NCBI RefSeq assembly: GCF_003576345.1
Contig: NZ_QWGB01000009.1
Coordinates: 1-64,000 of the forward strand
DNA: 64,000 nt
Reading direction: 5' to 3'
From: Henriciella barbarensis
Lineage (GTDB): Bacteria; Pseudomonadota; Alphaproteobacteria; Caulobacterales; Hyphomonadaceae
The first letter of the stretch is position 1; the number at the start of each line of letters is the position of its first letter. Of this stretch, positions 33,324 through 41,961 are shown in pieces. The notes below the pieces were generated by a model, which was not told where the DNA came from, did not search any database, and saw nothing but the letters and a program-made list of their open reading frames with translations. The position numbers were made by a program, and so were the translations under genes.

Positions 33324-34343
33324 ATGAAATTAGCATTCAGTCTGATAGCTGTCGCAGGACTAGCAGCATGTGCAACGCCGGGCATTGACTATTCAGCGCG
33401 GCTTGTCCCTGCGAACACTGAAGCGGTTGAAACCCGAACGGTCGATGTTGGCCGGTTTAATGGGCCTGCGGGAAACTGGTACGCGTCGGAGTTCGAGGCG
33501 ATGCTCTCCAACGCGACCTTTGACGGTATGCCCTGGTTCAGCATTGCCCGGTACAGTGATGGCTATGTGCCCGATGGGCAGCGTGCTGGCATCTATGAAG
33601 GCAATATCGATATTGAAGGCTATGAGGCCGAAGAATACTCAACCTCCCAGACCGAGTGTGTGGAATGGGATGGCCCGTTTGACTGTGAGCGCCGGGCCGA
33701 AGTCGAACAGATCTGCCTGCGCGAGACGGTGAATGTCTCGGTTACGCCGCGCCTCATCGAATATGGCACGGGTCGCATGATCTATCAGGACACCTTCTTT
33801 GGCAGCTCCACGGCTGAAAGCTGCGAGGATGTCTATATCGTCGGGCGGCGGGGACGCCGGGGATATGGCGGAGGCTGGACCTATGGCCTTTCTGCGGGGA
33901 TGCAGCCCCCGCCAGGCCTGGTGCGCGATGCACTGGCCAGCACGCTGAGCGACGTTCGCAATGAGATCGCACCGCGCAATGCGGTCATGAGAGCCGTTTT
34001 CGTCAAGGATGCAGTCGATCCGACTGTCGCGGCGGACCCGCGCTTTGAATCGGCCGTCGATGCAGGCAACCGGTCACCTGATGCATCCTGTGCGGTGTGG
34101 CAGGATCTGCACGCGCAATACCCGGCGGCGCCTGCGGTGACACACAACCTGGCGGCCTGCTATGAATCCGCGGCGAATTTCGATGAGGCACATGCGCTTT
34201 ACGCTGAAGCGGCCCAGCAGGCCCGCGCTTCGGGTATGACGGACACCGGCCAGTATCACGAATCTCTATCGCGCCTGTCGGCCTATCGTAATGGGCTGCA
34301 GGTCCTCGACCGGCTGATGGGCTACACGCCAGCCATAAACTAG
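33324..34343 (+). CDS. Hypothetical lipoprotein with TPR-like C-terminus
   Basis: 339 residues from ATG 33,324. The lipobox 'LIAVAGLAACATPG' predicts a lipoprotein. The middle has Cys pairs ('SQTECVEWDGPFDCERRAEV', 'EQICLRE') and a CsgG-like beta pattern ('LIEYGTGRMIYQDTFFGS'). The end has tetratricopeptide-type helices ('AVTHNLAACYESAANFDEAH', 'ALYAEAAQQAR'). Lipoproteins of this shape are found in alphaproteobacteria without known function. Confidence 0.75.
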   Translation: MKLAFSLIAVAGLAACATPGIDYSARLVPANTEAVETRTVDVGRFNGPAGNWYASEFEAMLSNATFDGMPWFSIARYSDGYVPDGQRAGIYEGNIDIEGYEAEEYSTSQTECVEWDGPFDCERRAEVEQICLRETVNVSVTPRLIEYGTGRMIYQDTFFGSSTAESCEDVYIVGRRGRRGYGGGWTYGLSAGMQPPPGLVRDALASTLSDVRNEIAPRNAVMRAVFVKDAVDPTVAADPRFESAVDAGNRSPDASCAVWQDLHAQYPAAPAVTHNLAACYESAANFDEAHALYAEAAQQARASGMTDTGQYHESLSRLSAYRNGLQVLDRLMGYTPAIN

Positions 34344-34359
34344 GTGGTGCAGGCGTCGT

Positions 34360-34446
34360 TCAGGCGGCGCCCATCAGGAAACCGATCATGGTCGCCAGCA
34401 GGAAGCTGACCGACACGACGCTGGCGGTATGCATAAAGCGGGACAT
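34360..34446 (-). CDS. Possible 28-residue membrane peptide
   Basis: ATG 34,446 to TGA 34,360, preceded by AAAGGAA about 9 bases upstream. The peptide has a basic start (MSRFMHT) and one hydrophobic helix ('SVVSVSFLLATMIGFLMGAA'). It is short and unmatched to a family I know, so it is a candidate only. Confidence 0.4.
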   Translation of the reverse strand: MSRFMHTASVVSVSFLLATMIGFLMGAA

Positions 34447-34503
34447 GGGCGTTCTATTCCTTTCTGGAAGTTAACCGTCCAGATTTGAACGCCGCTTTGC
34501 CCG

Positions 34504-34680
34504 CTACTGTTCCCGCTTTGCGCCGTCGAGATCTTTGCGGGCGCGGTCTGTCTCTGACTTCCCGGCGGATTTTTCCGCCTTGGTGCGACCGAACTTCACC
34601 CGGTTCTCTGCGGCCTTTTTCTCGGCGTCGGTGCGCTTTTTCTGTTTGCGTGCCTTGTTGAGATTGATCGGCGTGGTCAT
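34504..34680 (-). CDS. DUF4169 family small basic protein
   Basis: 58 residues from ATG 34,680, which overlaps the stop of the upstream GNAT gene by 4 bases. Sequence 'INLNKARKQKKRTDAEKKAA' and 'NRVKFGRTKAEKSA' is the DUF4169 signature: a short, highly charged helical protein common in Alphaproteobacteria, function unknown. The overlap with the GNAT gene suggests one transcript. Confidence 0.85.
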   Translation of the reverse strand: MTTPINLNKARKQKKRTDAEKKAAENRVKFGRTKAEKSAGKSETDRARKDLDGAKREQ

Positions 34681-35276
34681 GGGGCTCTGCCTCCATCTGA
34701 AAGACGCGCATCGAGCCGGTCGCGGACCTTCGGCCATTCTTCCGCGAGGATAGAAAAGACAACGGTATTGCGCAGGAAGCCGTCCGGCAGGATCCGGTTA
34801 TGCCGCAATATCCCCTCCTGTGTGGCGCCCAGCTTCAGCACGGCGCGGCGCGAGCGGGTATTGCGCTCATCGACATGGAAATAGACGCGGATGGCGCCTG
34901 CGTTAAAGGCATTTGCAAGGAGCAGGCGCTTGCAGGCCGGATTGACGATGCCGCCCTGGAACTCCGGGGCATAGATGGTCATGCCGACCTCGACATTGCG
35001 CCAGTCGGTATTTGGATTGAGGTAGGCCGTCATCCCGGCAAAGCGCCCATCCGGCATAAGGACCGCGAAGGGCCGCAACGTGCCCGCCTCGGTGCGTTGC
35101 CGGATGGTTTTCGTCCAGGGCGTGATCCAGTCGCCGGGTGGATTGTAGAACGGCCAGGTCGCGAGGCGCTCCCCCGACCGCTCTGCCATGTCGCGCAGCT
35201 GGCTGGCATGAACGCCCGGATCAAACGGCACGAGCCGAACGTAATCACTGGCGAACGGGGCGTCCGGCAGCCGCAT
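34677..35276 (-). CDS. GNAT-family N-acetyltransferase
   Basis: 199 residues from ATG 35,276, 4 bases after the stop of the upstream gene. RimJ/RimL-like order: 'YVRLVPFDPGVHASQLRDMA', 'EVGMTIYAPEFQGGIVNPAC' (motif A region) and 'RRAVLKLGATQEGILRHNRI'. 'LPDGFLRNTVVFSILAEEWP' at the end is typical of this acetyltransferase group. Substrate unknown. Confidence 0.87.
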   Translation of the reverse strand: MRLPDAPFASDYVRLVPFDPGVHASQLRDMAERSGERLATWPFYNPPGDWITPWTKTIRQRTEAGTLRPFAVLMPDGRFAGMTAYLNPNTDWRNVEVGMTIYAPEFQGGIVNPACKRLLLANAFNAGAIRVYFHVDERNTRSRRAVLKLGATQEGILRHNRILPDGFLRNTVVFSILAEEWPKVRDRLDARLSDGGRAP

Positions 35277-35280
35277 CGCG

Positions 35281-35577
35281 CTAGTCCTGGTGCTGGTCGC
35301 GCCACTGCTCCATCGCCAGCGAGATGGCAAAGGTCTCACGGTATTTCGGGCTCGAGGCCGGGCGCGGGGCACGGGCGGAGGTGAGCGCCATGATCTCGGC
35401 GAGCTTGTTATGTGCGGCGCCGGCCTGACCTGCGCCAATATAAGCGTGTAGCTCAACCAAGGCCGAAGAGAGCGGGTCATGCGCGCGGATCACGAAGTAG
35501 GGCTCGTCCTCACCAAGCTTGGACAGGACGTCAAATTCTGACGGGTTGGCTTTGGAGCCGACAGGGGCTTTGGACAT
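35281..35577 (-). CDS. Conserved-looking hypothetical protein
   Basis: 98 residues, soluble, mainly helical; 'EPYFVIRAHDPLSSALVELH' and 'HNKLAEIMAL' are the most structured parts. No family recognised. It is the first of a three-gene minus-strand unit (this gene, GNAT, DUF4169) with 4-base spacing, which is the main support that it is real. Confidence 0.7.
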   Translation of the reverse strand: MSKAPVGSKANPSEFDVLSKLGEDEPYFVIRAHDPLSSALVELHAYIGAGQAGAAHNKLAEIMALTSARAPRPASSPKYRETFAISLAMEQWRDQHQD

Positions 35578-35652
35578 GATCAGGCGCGCCTTTTTTGATT
35601 CGGATTGAGGTCCAATCGAGCATATCCCATCAAGCGGGGCACGCCCAAGATG

Positions 35653-36807
35653 TCAGGCTCGGGTCACCAGTTTCAGCTTTTTGAGCATCACGCCGATATT
35701 GTTGTGGGTCACAATCCCCTCAACGCGTTCGCCGCCTATGAGGCGTGTCCCCGCTTCCAGCAGGGAGTTGTCCAGCACCGCAAGCACCGAGGTATAGTTC
35801 TCATACCCGTCCACGATTTCGACCAGGCAGGCCCGCCGCGACAGCACCCGGCGCACGAACCCCTGGCACGGCTTTTCGCGGGCGCAGACGAGGTAGGCCG
35901 GTTCCCGGTCGTCATTGGCGGCGGTTTTCTTGTTAGACGTCATGAAGAGGACGTCGTCTCCGGTATCCGGGAAGCCTTCGCTGCACAGGCTGACCCTGTT
36001 GAAATAGAAGCGCTCACGCAGCTCACTGAGATTAGTTGAGTCGTTGGCGACCCGCTCATCGATGAAGCCGAACCGTTCATTTATGGCGTTCTGTACAGTG
36101 CCGATCTGCCAGGGGCGCTGTTTGCGGCCATCGCGTATCCCTTTGGCGAGGACGGTCGGCATCTCCTTGCGCGGCGGGCTGAGGAAGGAGCTGAACCTGT
36201 CACTGGTGGCTGGGGACACGGCCTCTTCGGCATCAACATCCAGCTGGGCATCGCTTTTATGTCTGACATTCAGGCGGCTACGTTTGCTGAGCGTCTTTTC
36301 CTGCAGCCGGACGATTTCGGTGCGGCGACGCTCTTCCCACTGGTCCCAGTTGGCGAAGGTGCGGGTCCAGAGCCATCGATGAAGGAGGGCGGCGAGGGCG
36401 ATGAGCGCGAAAATGATCGCGCCGGCGAGGGCCATATCCTCAAACGCTACGCCGAACAGGGCGATGTCATGAAGTGGCGCGTACGACCTTAGCCAGCCAA
36501 GCGCGCTGGCCAGGATTGAGAAGAGCGAGAAGACGGCGAACTTCTGGTCAAGAAGGGAAGCGTGAAGCTGCGGAGAGTCGTGAATTTTCCGCTTTTCGTC
36601 ATAGTCTGCCTTCAGGGCCGCAATCCGTGCGGGCCGGGTCCGCTCCTGCCAGCGCCTGACATAGATCGTGGCAATGAAGCCCGAAACGATGACGAGGATT
36701 GCACCGCCCAGATACGCGGCTGCTGCGGGATAGGTCTCAACCAGACGGGTGATCTGCCCGGCGAACGAGCTAGTCACATCCCACATCTGCTGCATGAAAT
36801 CGTTCAC
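35653..36807 (-). CDS. Membrane-anchored protein with cold-shock-like OB domain
   Basis: 384 residues. Three hydrophobic segments (about residues 31-51, 90-110 and 125-147) precede a basic linker and a C-terminal soluble half. There, 'IGTVQNAINERFGFIDERV', 'FYFNRVSL' and 'GDDVLFMTSNKKTAAND' follow the cold-shock-domain layout (K/R-G-x-V, GFI, FF-x-hS, GD-x-V-xF). A second, weaker OB-like segment may lie at the end ('CQGFVRRVLSRRACLVEI'). This suggests nucleic-acid binding at the inner membrane, but the domain call is from motif reading alone. Single gene, no obvious partners. Confidence 0.65.
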   Translation of the reverse strand: MNDFMQQMWDVTSSFAGQITRLVETYPAAAAYLGGAILVIVSGFIATIYVRRWQERTRPARIAALKADYDEKRKIHDSPQLHASLLDQKFAVFSLFSILASALGWLRSYAPLHDIALFGVAFEDMALAGAIIFALIALAALLHRWLWTRTFANWDQWEERRRTEIVRLQEKTLSKRSRLNVRHKSDAQLDVDAEEAVSPATSDRFSSFLSPPRKEMPTVLAKGIRDGRKQRPWQIGTVQNAINERFGFIDERVANDSTNLSELRERFYFNRVSLCSEGFPDTGDDVLFMTSNKKTAANDDREPAYLVCAREKPCQGFVRRVLSRRACLVEIVDGYENYTSVLAVLDNSLLEAGTRLIGGERVEGIVTHNNIGVMLKKLKLVTRA

Positions 36808-36938
36808 GCATGCCCCCCGCTAACCCCGGCGCGTGGCTACCTGCTTAAGGGCTAGGGGCGCGAAACCCAAAGTAAATTCAGGTCTGAGGGGAAAAGTCCC
36901 CCTCCTGTTCGCGCGGGGGGAAGTAAGTCGGATGCCGC

Positions 36939-38579
36939 CTAGTGGCCGCTGCCAAACGCGCCGGTGCGGACCGAATAATCTACGGCGACAGCATAGTCCG
37001 GGTCATCATCGCTATCGACCATGAGCTGGCCGGCCCGTTTCAGGAGCTTGTGGCAGTCACGTGAGAGGTGGCGCAGGCGCAGCGTCTTGCCGTGCGCTTC
37101 ATACTTGGCGGCAAGATCCTCAATAGCCTGAAGGGCCGACTGGTCTACGATCCGGGACCGCATGAAGTCGACGATAACGACTTCCGGATCGGTCTCTGGG
37201 TGGAACAGCTCTGCAAAGCCTTCGGTGGAGCCGAAGAAGAGCGGGCCTTCGATCTCATAGACATGGGCGCCGGGCGTGCGCACGCTATCGCGTTCGATGA
37301 TCCGGATGCGGCGCGCATTGTTCCACGCATAGGCGAGCGCAGAGACGATGACGCCAACGATGACGGCGGTGGCAAGATCATAGGCAACGGTGACGCCTGT
37401 CACCAGCACGATGACGAGCGCATCGGTCAGCGGAATTCGGGTCATGATGCGCAGGCTGTTCCACGCAAAGGTGCCGATAACGACCATGAACATGACGCCG
37501 ACAAGGGCGGCGAGGGGGATCTGCTCAATCAGGGCAGAGCCCACAAGGATAAAGGCGAGCAGGAAGAGCGCTGCCGAGAGGCCGGAGAGGCGCGTGCGGC
37601 CACCTGATTTCACATTTATCATCGACTGGCCGATCATGGCGCAGCCGCCCATGCCGCCGAAGAAGCCGGTGACGAGGTTTGCAGCGCCTTGGGCCACGCA
37701 CTCCTGGCTGGCGCCGCCGCGCTTATTGGTCATCTCGCCGACAAGGTTGAGCGTCAGCAGGCTTTCGATCAGGCCGATCGCTGCGAGGATCACCGCATAA
37801 GGGAGGATGATCTCGAACGTCTCCCAGGTCAGCGGGACCATCGGAATGTGGAAGCTTGGCAGCCCGCCTTCGACGGAGGCGAGGTCGCCGACGCGGGGTA
37901 CGTCGAGACCGAAAACAATCACGACCGCCGCGACAATTGCGATGCCTGCAAGCGGGGCAGGGATCGCCTTGGTGAGTTTTGGCAGGCCCCAGATGATTAC
38001 CATCGTGAGAGCCACCAGAAGCAGCATCAGGATCAGCGGCCAGCCGCTCAACCATTCGCCGCCGGACATGCCATGGCCGGAAACTTCAGCCGTGCCCGGC
38101 ACCTGGAACTGGGTTAGCTGGGCAAGGAAGATGACGATAGCGAGGCCATTCACGAAGCCAAGCATGACGGGATGAGGTACAAGCCGGATGAACTTGCCGA
38201 GCTTGAAGATGCCGGCCGCAAGCTGGAGAATACCCATGAGAACGACAGTCGCGAAAAGGTACTCAACGCCGTGCTGAGCTACGAGCGAGACCATGACGAC
38301 GGCGAGCGCGCCGGTCGCGCCGGAGATCATACCTGGACGTCCGCCAATGGCAGCCGTGATCAGGCCAACGATGAAGGCGGCATAGAGCCCCACCAGAGGA
38401 TCAACGCCGGCGACGAAAGCGAAGGCCACCGCTTCAGGTACCAGGGCAAGCGCCACTGTCAGACCAGCCAGAAGCTCAATCCTGATCCGGTTTGGCGTGA
38501 ACTTCGAAAGATTGGCTTGCGAAAGATTCTGTGCGCCGAGGCGATCTGCGAAAGCAGCGAATGGAGATTTGCTTGTCAC
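36939..38579 (-). CDS. SulP-family anion transporter with STAS domain
   Basis: 546 residues. A membrane domain of about 10-14 segments (1-420) has the SulP signature 'GLTVALALVPEAVAFAFVAG' and 'GLYAAFIVGLITAAIGGRPG'. A C-terminal STAS domain (about 440-546) includes 'VVIVDFMRSRIVDQSALQAI'. The family moves sulfate, bicarbonate or dicarboxylates with Na+ or H+; the substrate is not clear here. A palindrome about 55 bases upstream of the start may be an operator. Confidence 0.92.
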   Translation of the reverse strand: MTSKSPFAAFADRLGAQNLSQANLSKFTPNRIRIELLAGLTVALALVPEAVAFAFVAGVDPLVGLYAAFIVGLITAAIGGRPGMISGATGALAVVMVSLVAQHGVEYLFATVVLMGILQLAAGIFKLGKFIRLVPHPVMLGFVNGLAIVIFLAQLTQFQVPGTAEVSGHGMSGGEWLSGWPLILMLLLVALTMVIIWGLPKLTKAIPAPLAGIAIVAAVVIVFGLDVPRVGDLASVEGGLPSFHIPMVPLTWETFEIILPYAVILAAIGLIESLLTLNLVGEMTNKRGGASQECVAQGAANLVTGFFGGMGGCAMIGQSMINVKSGGRTRLSGLSAALFLLAFILVGSALIEQIPLAALVGVMFMVVIGTFAWNSLRIMTRIPLTDALVIVLVTGVTVAYDLATAVIVGVIVSALAYAWNNARRIRIIERDSVRTPGAHVYEIEGPLFFGSTEGFAELFHPETDPEVVIVDFMRSRIVDQSALQAIEDLAAKYEAHGKTLRLRHLSRDCHKLLKRAGQLMVDSDDDPDYAVAVDYSVRTGAFGSGH

Positions 38580-38633
38580 GGGCTTGCTCAGTCTGTTGGC
38601 GTTAAACGTCAGGCGCCCGTATGACGGGCTTTA

Positions 38634-38648
38634 TGTTGCGGTGCAACA
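38634..38648. promoter_or_regulatory. Palindrome TGTTGC-GGT-GCAACA upstream of the SulP gene
   Basis: A perfect 6-bp inverted repeat with a 3-base centre, located 55-70 bases upstream of the SulP start and 42 bases after the stop of the SDR gene. It may be an operator for an unidentified dimeric regulator; the TTGCGGTGCAA core recalls PhaR-type sites but this is only a resemblance. Confidence 0.35.
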
Positions 38649-38689
38649 CATAGGCCGCCATCGGAGCTGACTCTTATGCGGCGTTCTGC

Positions 38690-39499
38690 CTAGCTAGACG
38701 AGATGATGCCGCCGTCACACGGAATGGTGTGGCCAGAGATATAGGCGCCGGCGCGCGAAGACAGGAACATGGCGAGGCCTGCAATGTCCTGCGGGGTGCC
38801 GACGCGGCCGGACGGGTTTCCTTTGGCGACCGAGTCCCAGTCGACGCCTTCGGTCTTGCCGCCGAAACCGACACCGGTCGACAGCATCCAGGTCGGGAAG
38901 GGCCCCGGCGCGATGCCGTTGACGAGGATATGTTCACCCACATGCTGGGAGGCCATGAAGCGCGTCAGGTGGATGACGGCTGCCTTCGACGTGCCATAGG
39001 CATAGCCGCTGAAGGGCGAGGTATGCATGCCGTCGATCGACGCGATGTTGATGACGCGGGCCGGGTCATCCGCGCTGGCGGACTTGCGCAGCAGTGGCAT
39101 GAGCTTCTGGAACAGGAAGAAGATGCCCTTGACGTTGACGTCCATCACCTTGTCCCAGCCGCTTTCCGGGAATTCTTCCAGCGTGGCGCCCCAGGCGACG
39201 CCTGCATTGTTGATCAGGACGTCGACCTTGTCCTCACGCTTGGCGATTTCATCGGCGAGGTGCTGGATGCCCACCATCTGGCCGACGTCTGACGGGATGG
39301 CATAGATCTCACCGCCATACTGGTCTTTCAGGCGTTTGACCGTTTCTTCGCAGGCATCGGCCTTGCGCGAAGAGATGATGACCTTGGCGCCATTGGCGAG
39401 ATAGCCTGCCGCCAGCATCTCACCGATCCCGCGTGAGCCACCTGTGATGACGACCGTTTTGCCCTTTACCGAAAAGAGATTGCTGAAATCATTGCTCAT
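38690..39499 (-). CDS. Short-chain dehydrogenase/reductase (SDR)
   Basis: 269 residues, classical SDR. Cofactor motif 'VVITGGSRGIGEMLAAGY' near residue 15, 'INNAGVAWGATLEEF' near residue 95, catalytic Ser in 'RVINIASIDGMHTS' and Y-x3-K in 'YAYGTSKAAVIHL'. The Ser-Arg after the first strand ('IISSRKA') fits NADP(H). Substrate unknown; similar proteins act as 3-oxoacyl or sugar reductases. Confidence 0.92.
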   Translation of the reverse strand: MSNDFSNLFSVKGKTVVITGGSRGIGEMLAAGYLANGAKVIISSRKADACEETVKRLKDQYGGEIYAIPSDVGQMVGIQHLADEIAKREDKVDVLINNAGVAWGATLEEFPESGWDKVMDVNVKGIFFLFQKLMPLLRKSASADDPARVINIASIDGMHTSPFSGYAYGTSKAAVIHLTRFMASQHVGEHILVNGIAPGPFPTWMLSTGVGFGGKTEGVDWDSVAKGNPSGRVGTPQDIAGLAMFLSSRAGAYISGHTIPCDGGIISSS

Positions 39500-39570
39500 G
39501 GCGTGTCCTCCGCTTCGTTTGCTTCATGCGGTTTGGAGGAGGCATGCCGCGCTGGCAAGGGCAGTGGGCG

Positions 39571-39867
39571 TCAGTTGCCCGAGAAGAGCCGTGAAAGTGC
39601 TCGCTGGATTTCATAGTCATAAGACAGCAGCGACCCGACCTCATCCCTGAGGGCGGCTTTGCGTATGCTCGCCATCAAATGAACACCCAAAAGATAGGCC
39701 TTTCCGTCCAGCTCAACGCGAGGCGTAATGACGTCGATGGGTTCTGCTGCTTCGACGGGGTAAAGGGGCGCGGCAAGAACAAAGTTGCCAGTGTCGATCC
39801 CGGGGTATTGAAGAATCACGATGGGCGGGCGCCCATCGCCAACGTCGAAAACGGCAAGGTGCTGCAT
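39571..39867 (-). CDS. ccdB: CcdB-family toxin
   Basis: 98 residues, normal for CcdB. The pattern fits: 'LAVFDVGDGRPPIVILQYPG' at the start, 'AAPLYPVEAAEPIDVITPRV' in the middle, 'GKAYLLGVHLMASIRKAALR' and the C-terminal helix that ends in the gyrase-poisoning tail of F CcdB (Trp-Gly-Ile; here LFSGN, so different). CcdB traps DNA gyrase on DNA. It follows the antitoxin gene by 3 bases. Whether the altered tail keeps activity is open. Confidence 0.85.
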   Translation of the reverse strand: MQHLAVFDVGDGRPPIVILQYPGIDTGNFVLAAPLYPVEAAEPIDVITPRVELDGKAYLLGVHLMASIRKAALRDEVGSLLSYDYEIQRALSRLFSGN

Positions 39868-39870
39868 GTT

Positions 39871-40335
39871 TCAGAACGCTCTTAAGCCGTCCGACCAGAG
39901 GCCTTCGCGTTCGACAAGCTTATTCCAGCTCTCGATGGCTTCGCGGTTTTCCTCCGAGAAGCGCTTCATGCGCTCAGTTTTGACGGCGCGCTCGACAGCA
40001 TTGTGTGCGATTTCGACCACGTCCAAATCAAGCTGATCAACTTCCATTTGCGTTTCGCGCGACATTTTCACGGTAACGCGTATGTCTGCGCTCATCGTGG
40101 ATCGGTAGGGTGCCGCGCTCTCGGCAACCCCGCGCATTGATCTGTTGTCGAATTTGCCGAACATCTGCCCGACCTTTTCGACAGTTAACGCCCTTAGGCT
40201 GGCAGTTTCACCGTTTGCAAAGCGTGTAAGGGTAGACTCGGCGACGCCTGCTCGCCTCGCCACTTCCGAGAGTGTCAGCAACTCCCTCTCGCGGATTTTA
40301 TTGAGCCACGCTCGAACTTGGTTTGCATTCGTCAT
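39871..40335 (-). CDS. Antitoxin: XRE-type HTH fused to a CcdA-like tail
   Basis: 154 residues. The N-terminal third is a lambda-repressor-like HTH ('LLTLSEVARRAGVAESTLTR' then 'FANGETASLRALTVEKVGQM'). The C-terminal part is CcdA-like: a ribbon-helix-helix-like segment ('ADIRVTVKMSRETQMEVDQL') and the toxin-wrapping end 'ENREAIESWNKLVEREGLW'. Ordinary CcdA has about 70-80 residues and uses only the RHH for DNA binding; here an HTH is added. It precedes ccdB by 3 bases and its start codon lies in a 41-bp palindrome, consistent with tight autoregulation. Confidence 0.82.
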   Translation of the reverse strand: MTNANQVRAWLNKIRERELLTLSEVARRAGVAESTLTRFANGETASLRALTVEKVGQMFGKFDNRSMRGVAESAAPYRSTMSADIRVTVKMSRETQMEVDQLDLDVVEIAHNAVERAVKTERMKRFSEENREAIESWNKLVEREGLWSDGLRAF

Positions 40336-40373
40336 TTGCGAGATTATGCAACAATTGCATAATCTCGCAAATG
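40333..40373. promoter_or_regulatory. 41-bp palindromic operator over the antitoxin start codon
   Basis: Two perfect 19-bp arms, CATTTGCGAGATTATGCAA and its complement, separated by CAA. The first three bases of the left arm are the antitoxin start codon (minus strand). No room remains for a normal leader, so transcription either starts upstream in the fumC 3' region or gives an almost leaderless mRNA. It is the obvious binding site for the HTH-CcdA protein. Confidence 0.75.
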
Positions 40374-40384
40374 AAAATCTAGGG

Positions 40385-41794
40385 TCAGCCCGGCGAGATC
40401 ATCTTGGACGGGTCGACGATGGCGTCGAAATCGTCTTCCGGGATGCCGTCTTTGATGGCTTCTTCTTTTAGCGTGGTGCCGTTCTTGTGGGCGTTCTTGG
40501 CGATGGCCGCAGCGCGGTCATAGCCGTACTTTTCCTTGAGCGGGGTCACCAGCATCAGCGAGTTTTTCAGGCCGCGCTCGATATTGTCGAGGCGTGGCTC
40601 AATGCCGACGACGCAGTTCTCGGTGAAGGATACGGCTGCGTCTGCCAGAAGGCGAACCGACTGGAGGAAGTTGTAGGCCATCATCGGGTTGAAGACATTC
40701 AGCTCAAAATGGCCCTGGCTACCGGCAAAGCCGATGGCAGCATTGTTGCCGTGGATATGCGCGCAGACCTGCGTGATGGCCTCACACTGTGTCGGGTTCA
40801 CCTTGCCCGGCATGATGGAGCTGCCCGGCTCATTCTCTGGCAGGGCAAGCTCGCCAAGGCCGGAACGTGGACCCGAGCCGAGGAAGCGGATATCGTTCGC
40901 GATCTTGAAGCAGGACATAGCGACCGTGCTGATCGCCCCATGCGTGAAGACCATCGCGTCATGGGCCGCGAGTGCTTCGAACTTGTTCGGCGCGGTGCGG
41001 AAATTGAGGCCGGTGATCTGTGCGATCTTGTCGGCGACCATGGTGTCGAAGCCTTTCGGGGAGGCGAGACCTGTGCCGACAGCGGTGCCGCCCTGCGCCA
41101 GTTCCATCAGCTTTGGCAGCGTCATTTCGATACGCTCAATGCCATTGGCGAGTTGCTGGGCGTAGCCGGAGAATTCCTGACCGAGCGTGACAGGGGTCGC
41201 ATCCTGCGTATGGGTGCGGCCGATCTTGATGATATCTGCCCACGCCTTCGCCTTGTCGTTCAGCGCATTGTGAAGCTGCTGCAGCGCCGGGATGAGGCGG
41301 TGGGTGACTTCCTCGGCGCAGGCGATGTGCATGGCGGTTGGGAAGGTGTCGTTCGAGGACTGCGACATGTTGCAATGGTCGTTCGGGTGGACGGGAGACT
41401 TGGTGCCCATCTCGCCGCCAAGGATCTCGATTGCGCGGTTTGAGATCACTTCATTGGCATTCATGTTGGACTGGGTGCCCGAGCCGGTCTGCCAGACGAC
41501 GAGCGGAAAGTGCTCATCGAGCTTGCCTTCGATAACTTCGTCGGCGGCCTGAACGATGGCCTTGCCCAGTTTTTCATCCAGCTTGCCGAGCGCCATGTTC
41601 GTTTCGGCGGCGGCCTTTTTCACGATGCCGAGGGCGCGGACGATCGGGGCCGGCTGTTTTTCCCAACCGATCTTGAAGTTGCCGAGGCTGCGTTCTGCCT
41701 GCGCGCCCCAATATTTGTCGCCGGGAACCTCGACAGGTCCCATCGTGTCGCTTTCGGTACGTGGTTTCGGCTGCTTGTCGCCAAAGATGCCCAT
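40385..41794 (-). CDS. fumC: Class II fumarate hydratase
   Basis: 469 residues from ATG 41,794 (AGGAG 8 bases upstream; an upstream in-frame start lacks a site). Key motifs: '[20 protein letters not shown]', '[20 protein letters not shown]', '[17 protein letters not shown]' and the signature '[16 protein letters not shown]'. It hydrates fumarate to L-malate in the TCA cycle; iron-free and homotetrameric in the family. The toxin-antitoxin pair lies directly after its stop. Confidence 0.96.
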   Translation of the reverse strand: MGIFGDKQPKPRTESDTMGPVEVPGDKYWGAQAERSLGNFKIGWEKQPAPIVRALGIVKKAAAETNMALGKLDEKLGKAIVQAADEVIEGKLDEHFPLVVWQTGSGTQSNMNANEVISNRAIEILGGEMGTKSPVHPNDHCNMSQSSNDTFPTAMHIACAEEVTHRLIPALQQLHNALNDKAKAWADIIKIGRTHTQDATPVTLGQEFSGYAQQLANGIERIEMTLPKLMELAQGGTAVGTGLASPKGFDTMVADKIAQITGLNFRTAPNKFEALAAHDAMVFTHGAISTVAMSCFKIANDIRFLGSGPRSGLGELALPENEPGSSIMPGKVNPTQCEAITQVCAHIHGNNAAIGFAGSQGHFELNVFNPMMAYNFLQSVRLLADAAVSFTENCVVGIEPRLDNIERGLKNSLMLVTPLKEKYGYDRAAAIAKNAHKNGTTLKEEAIKDGIPEDDFDAIVDPSKMISPG

Positions 41795-41961
41795 CGGGTC
41801 GGCTCCTGTTCGTGTGTCAGTTGAATAGTCGAGTCCCGGGCGCTTTAGCATGGCCGCCGAGAAGCGCAAAAGCGCGTTTGCGCCCGCGTGTCGCAGCGCC
41901 CGCACTTGTCGCCCGGCCTGCCGCCCTATCTATGAAGACATGAGACGCGGAGGGGTATCCG

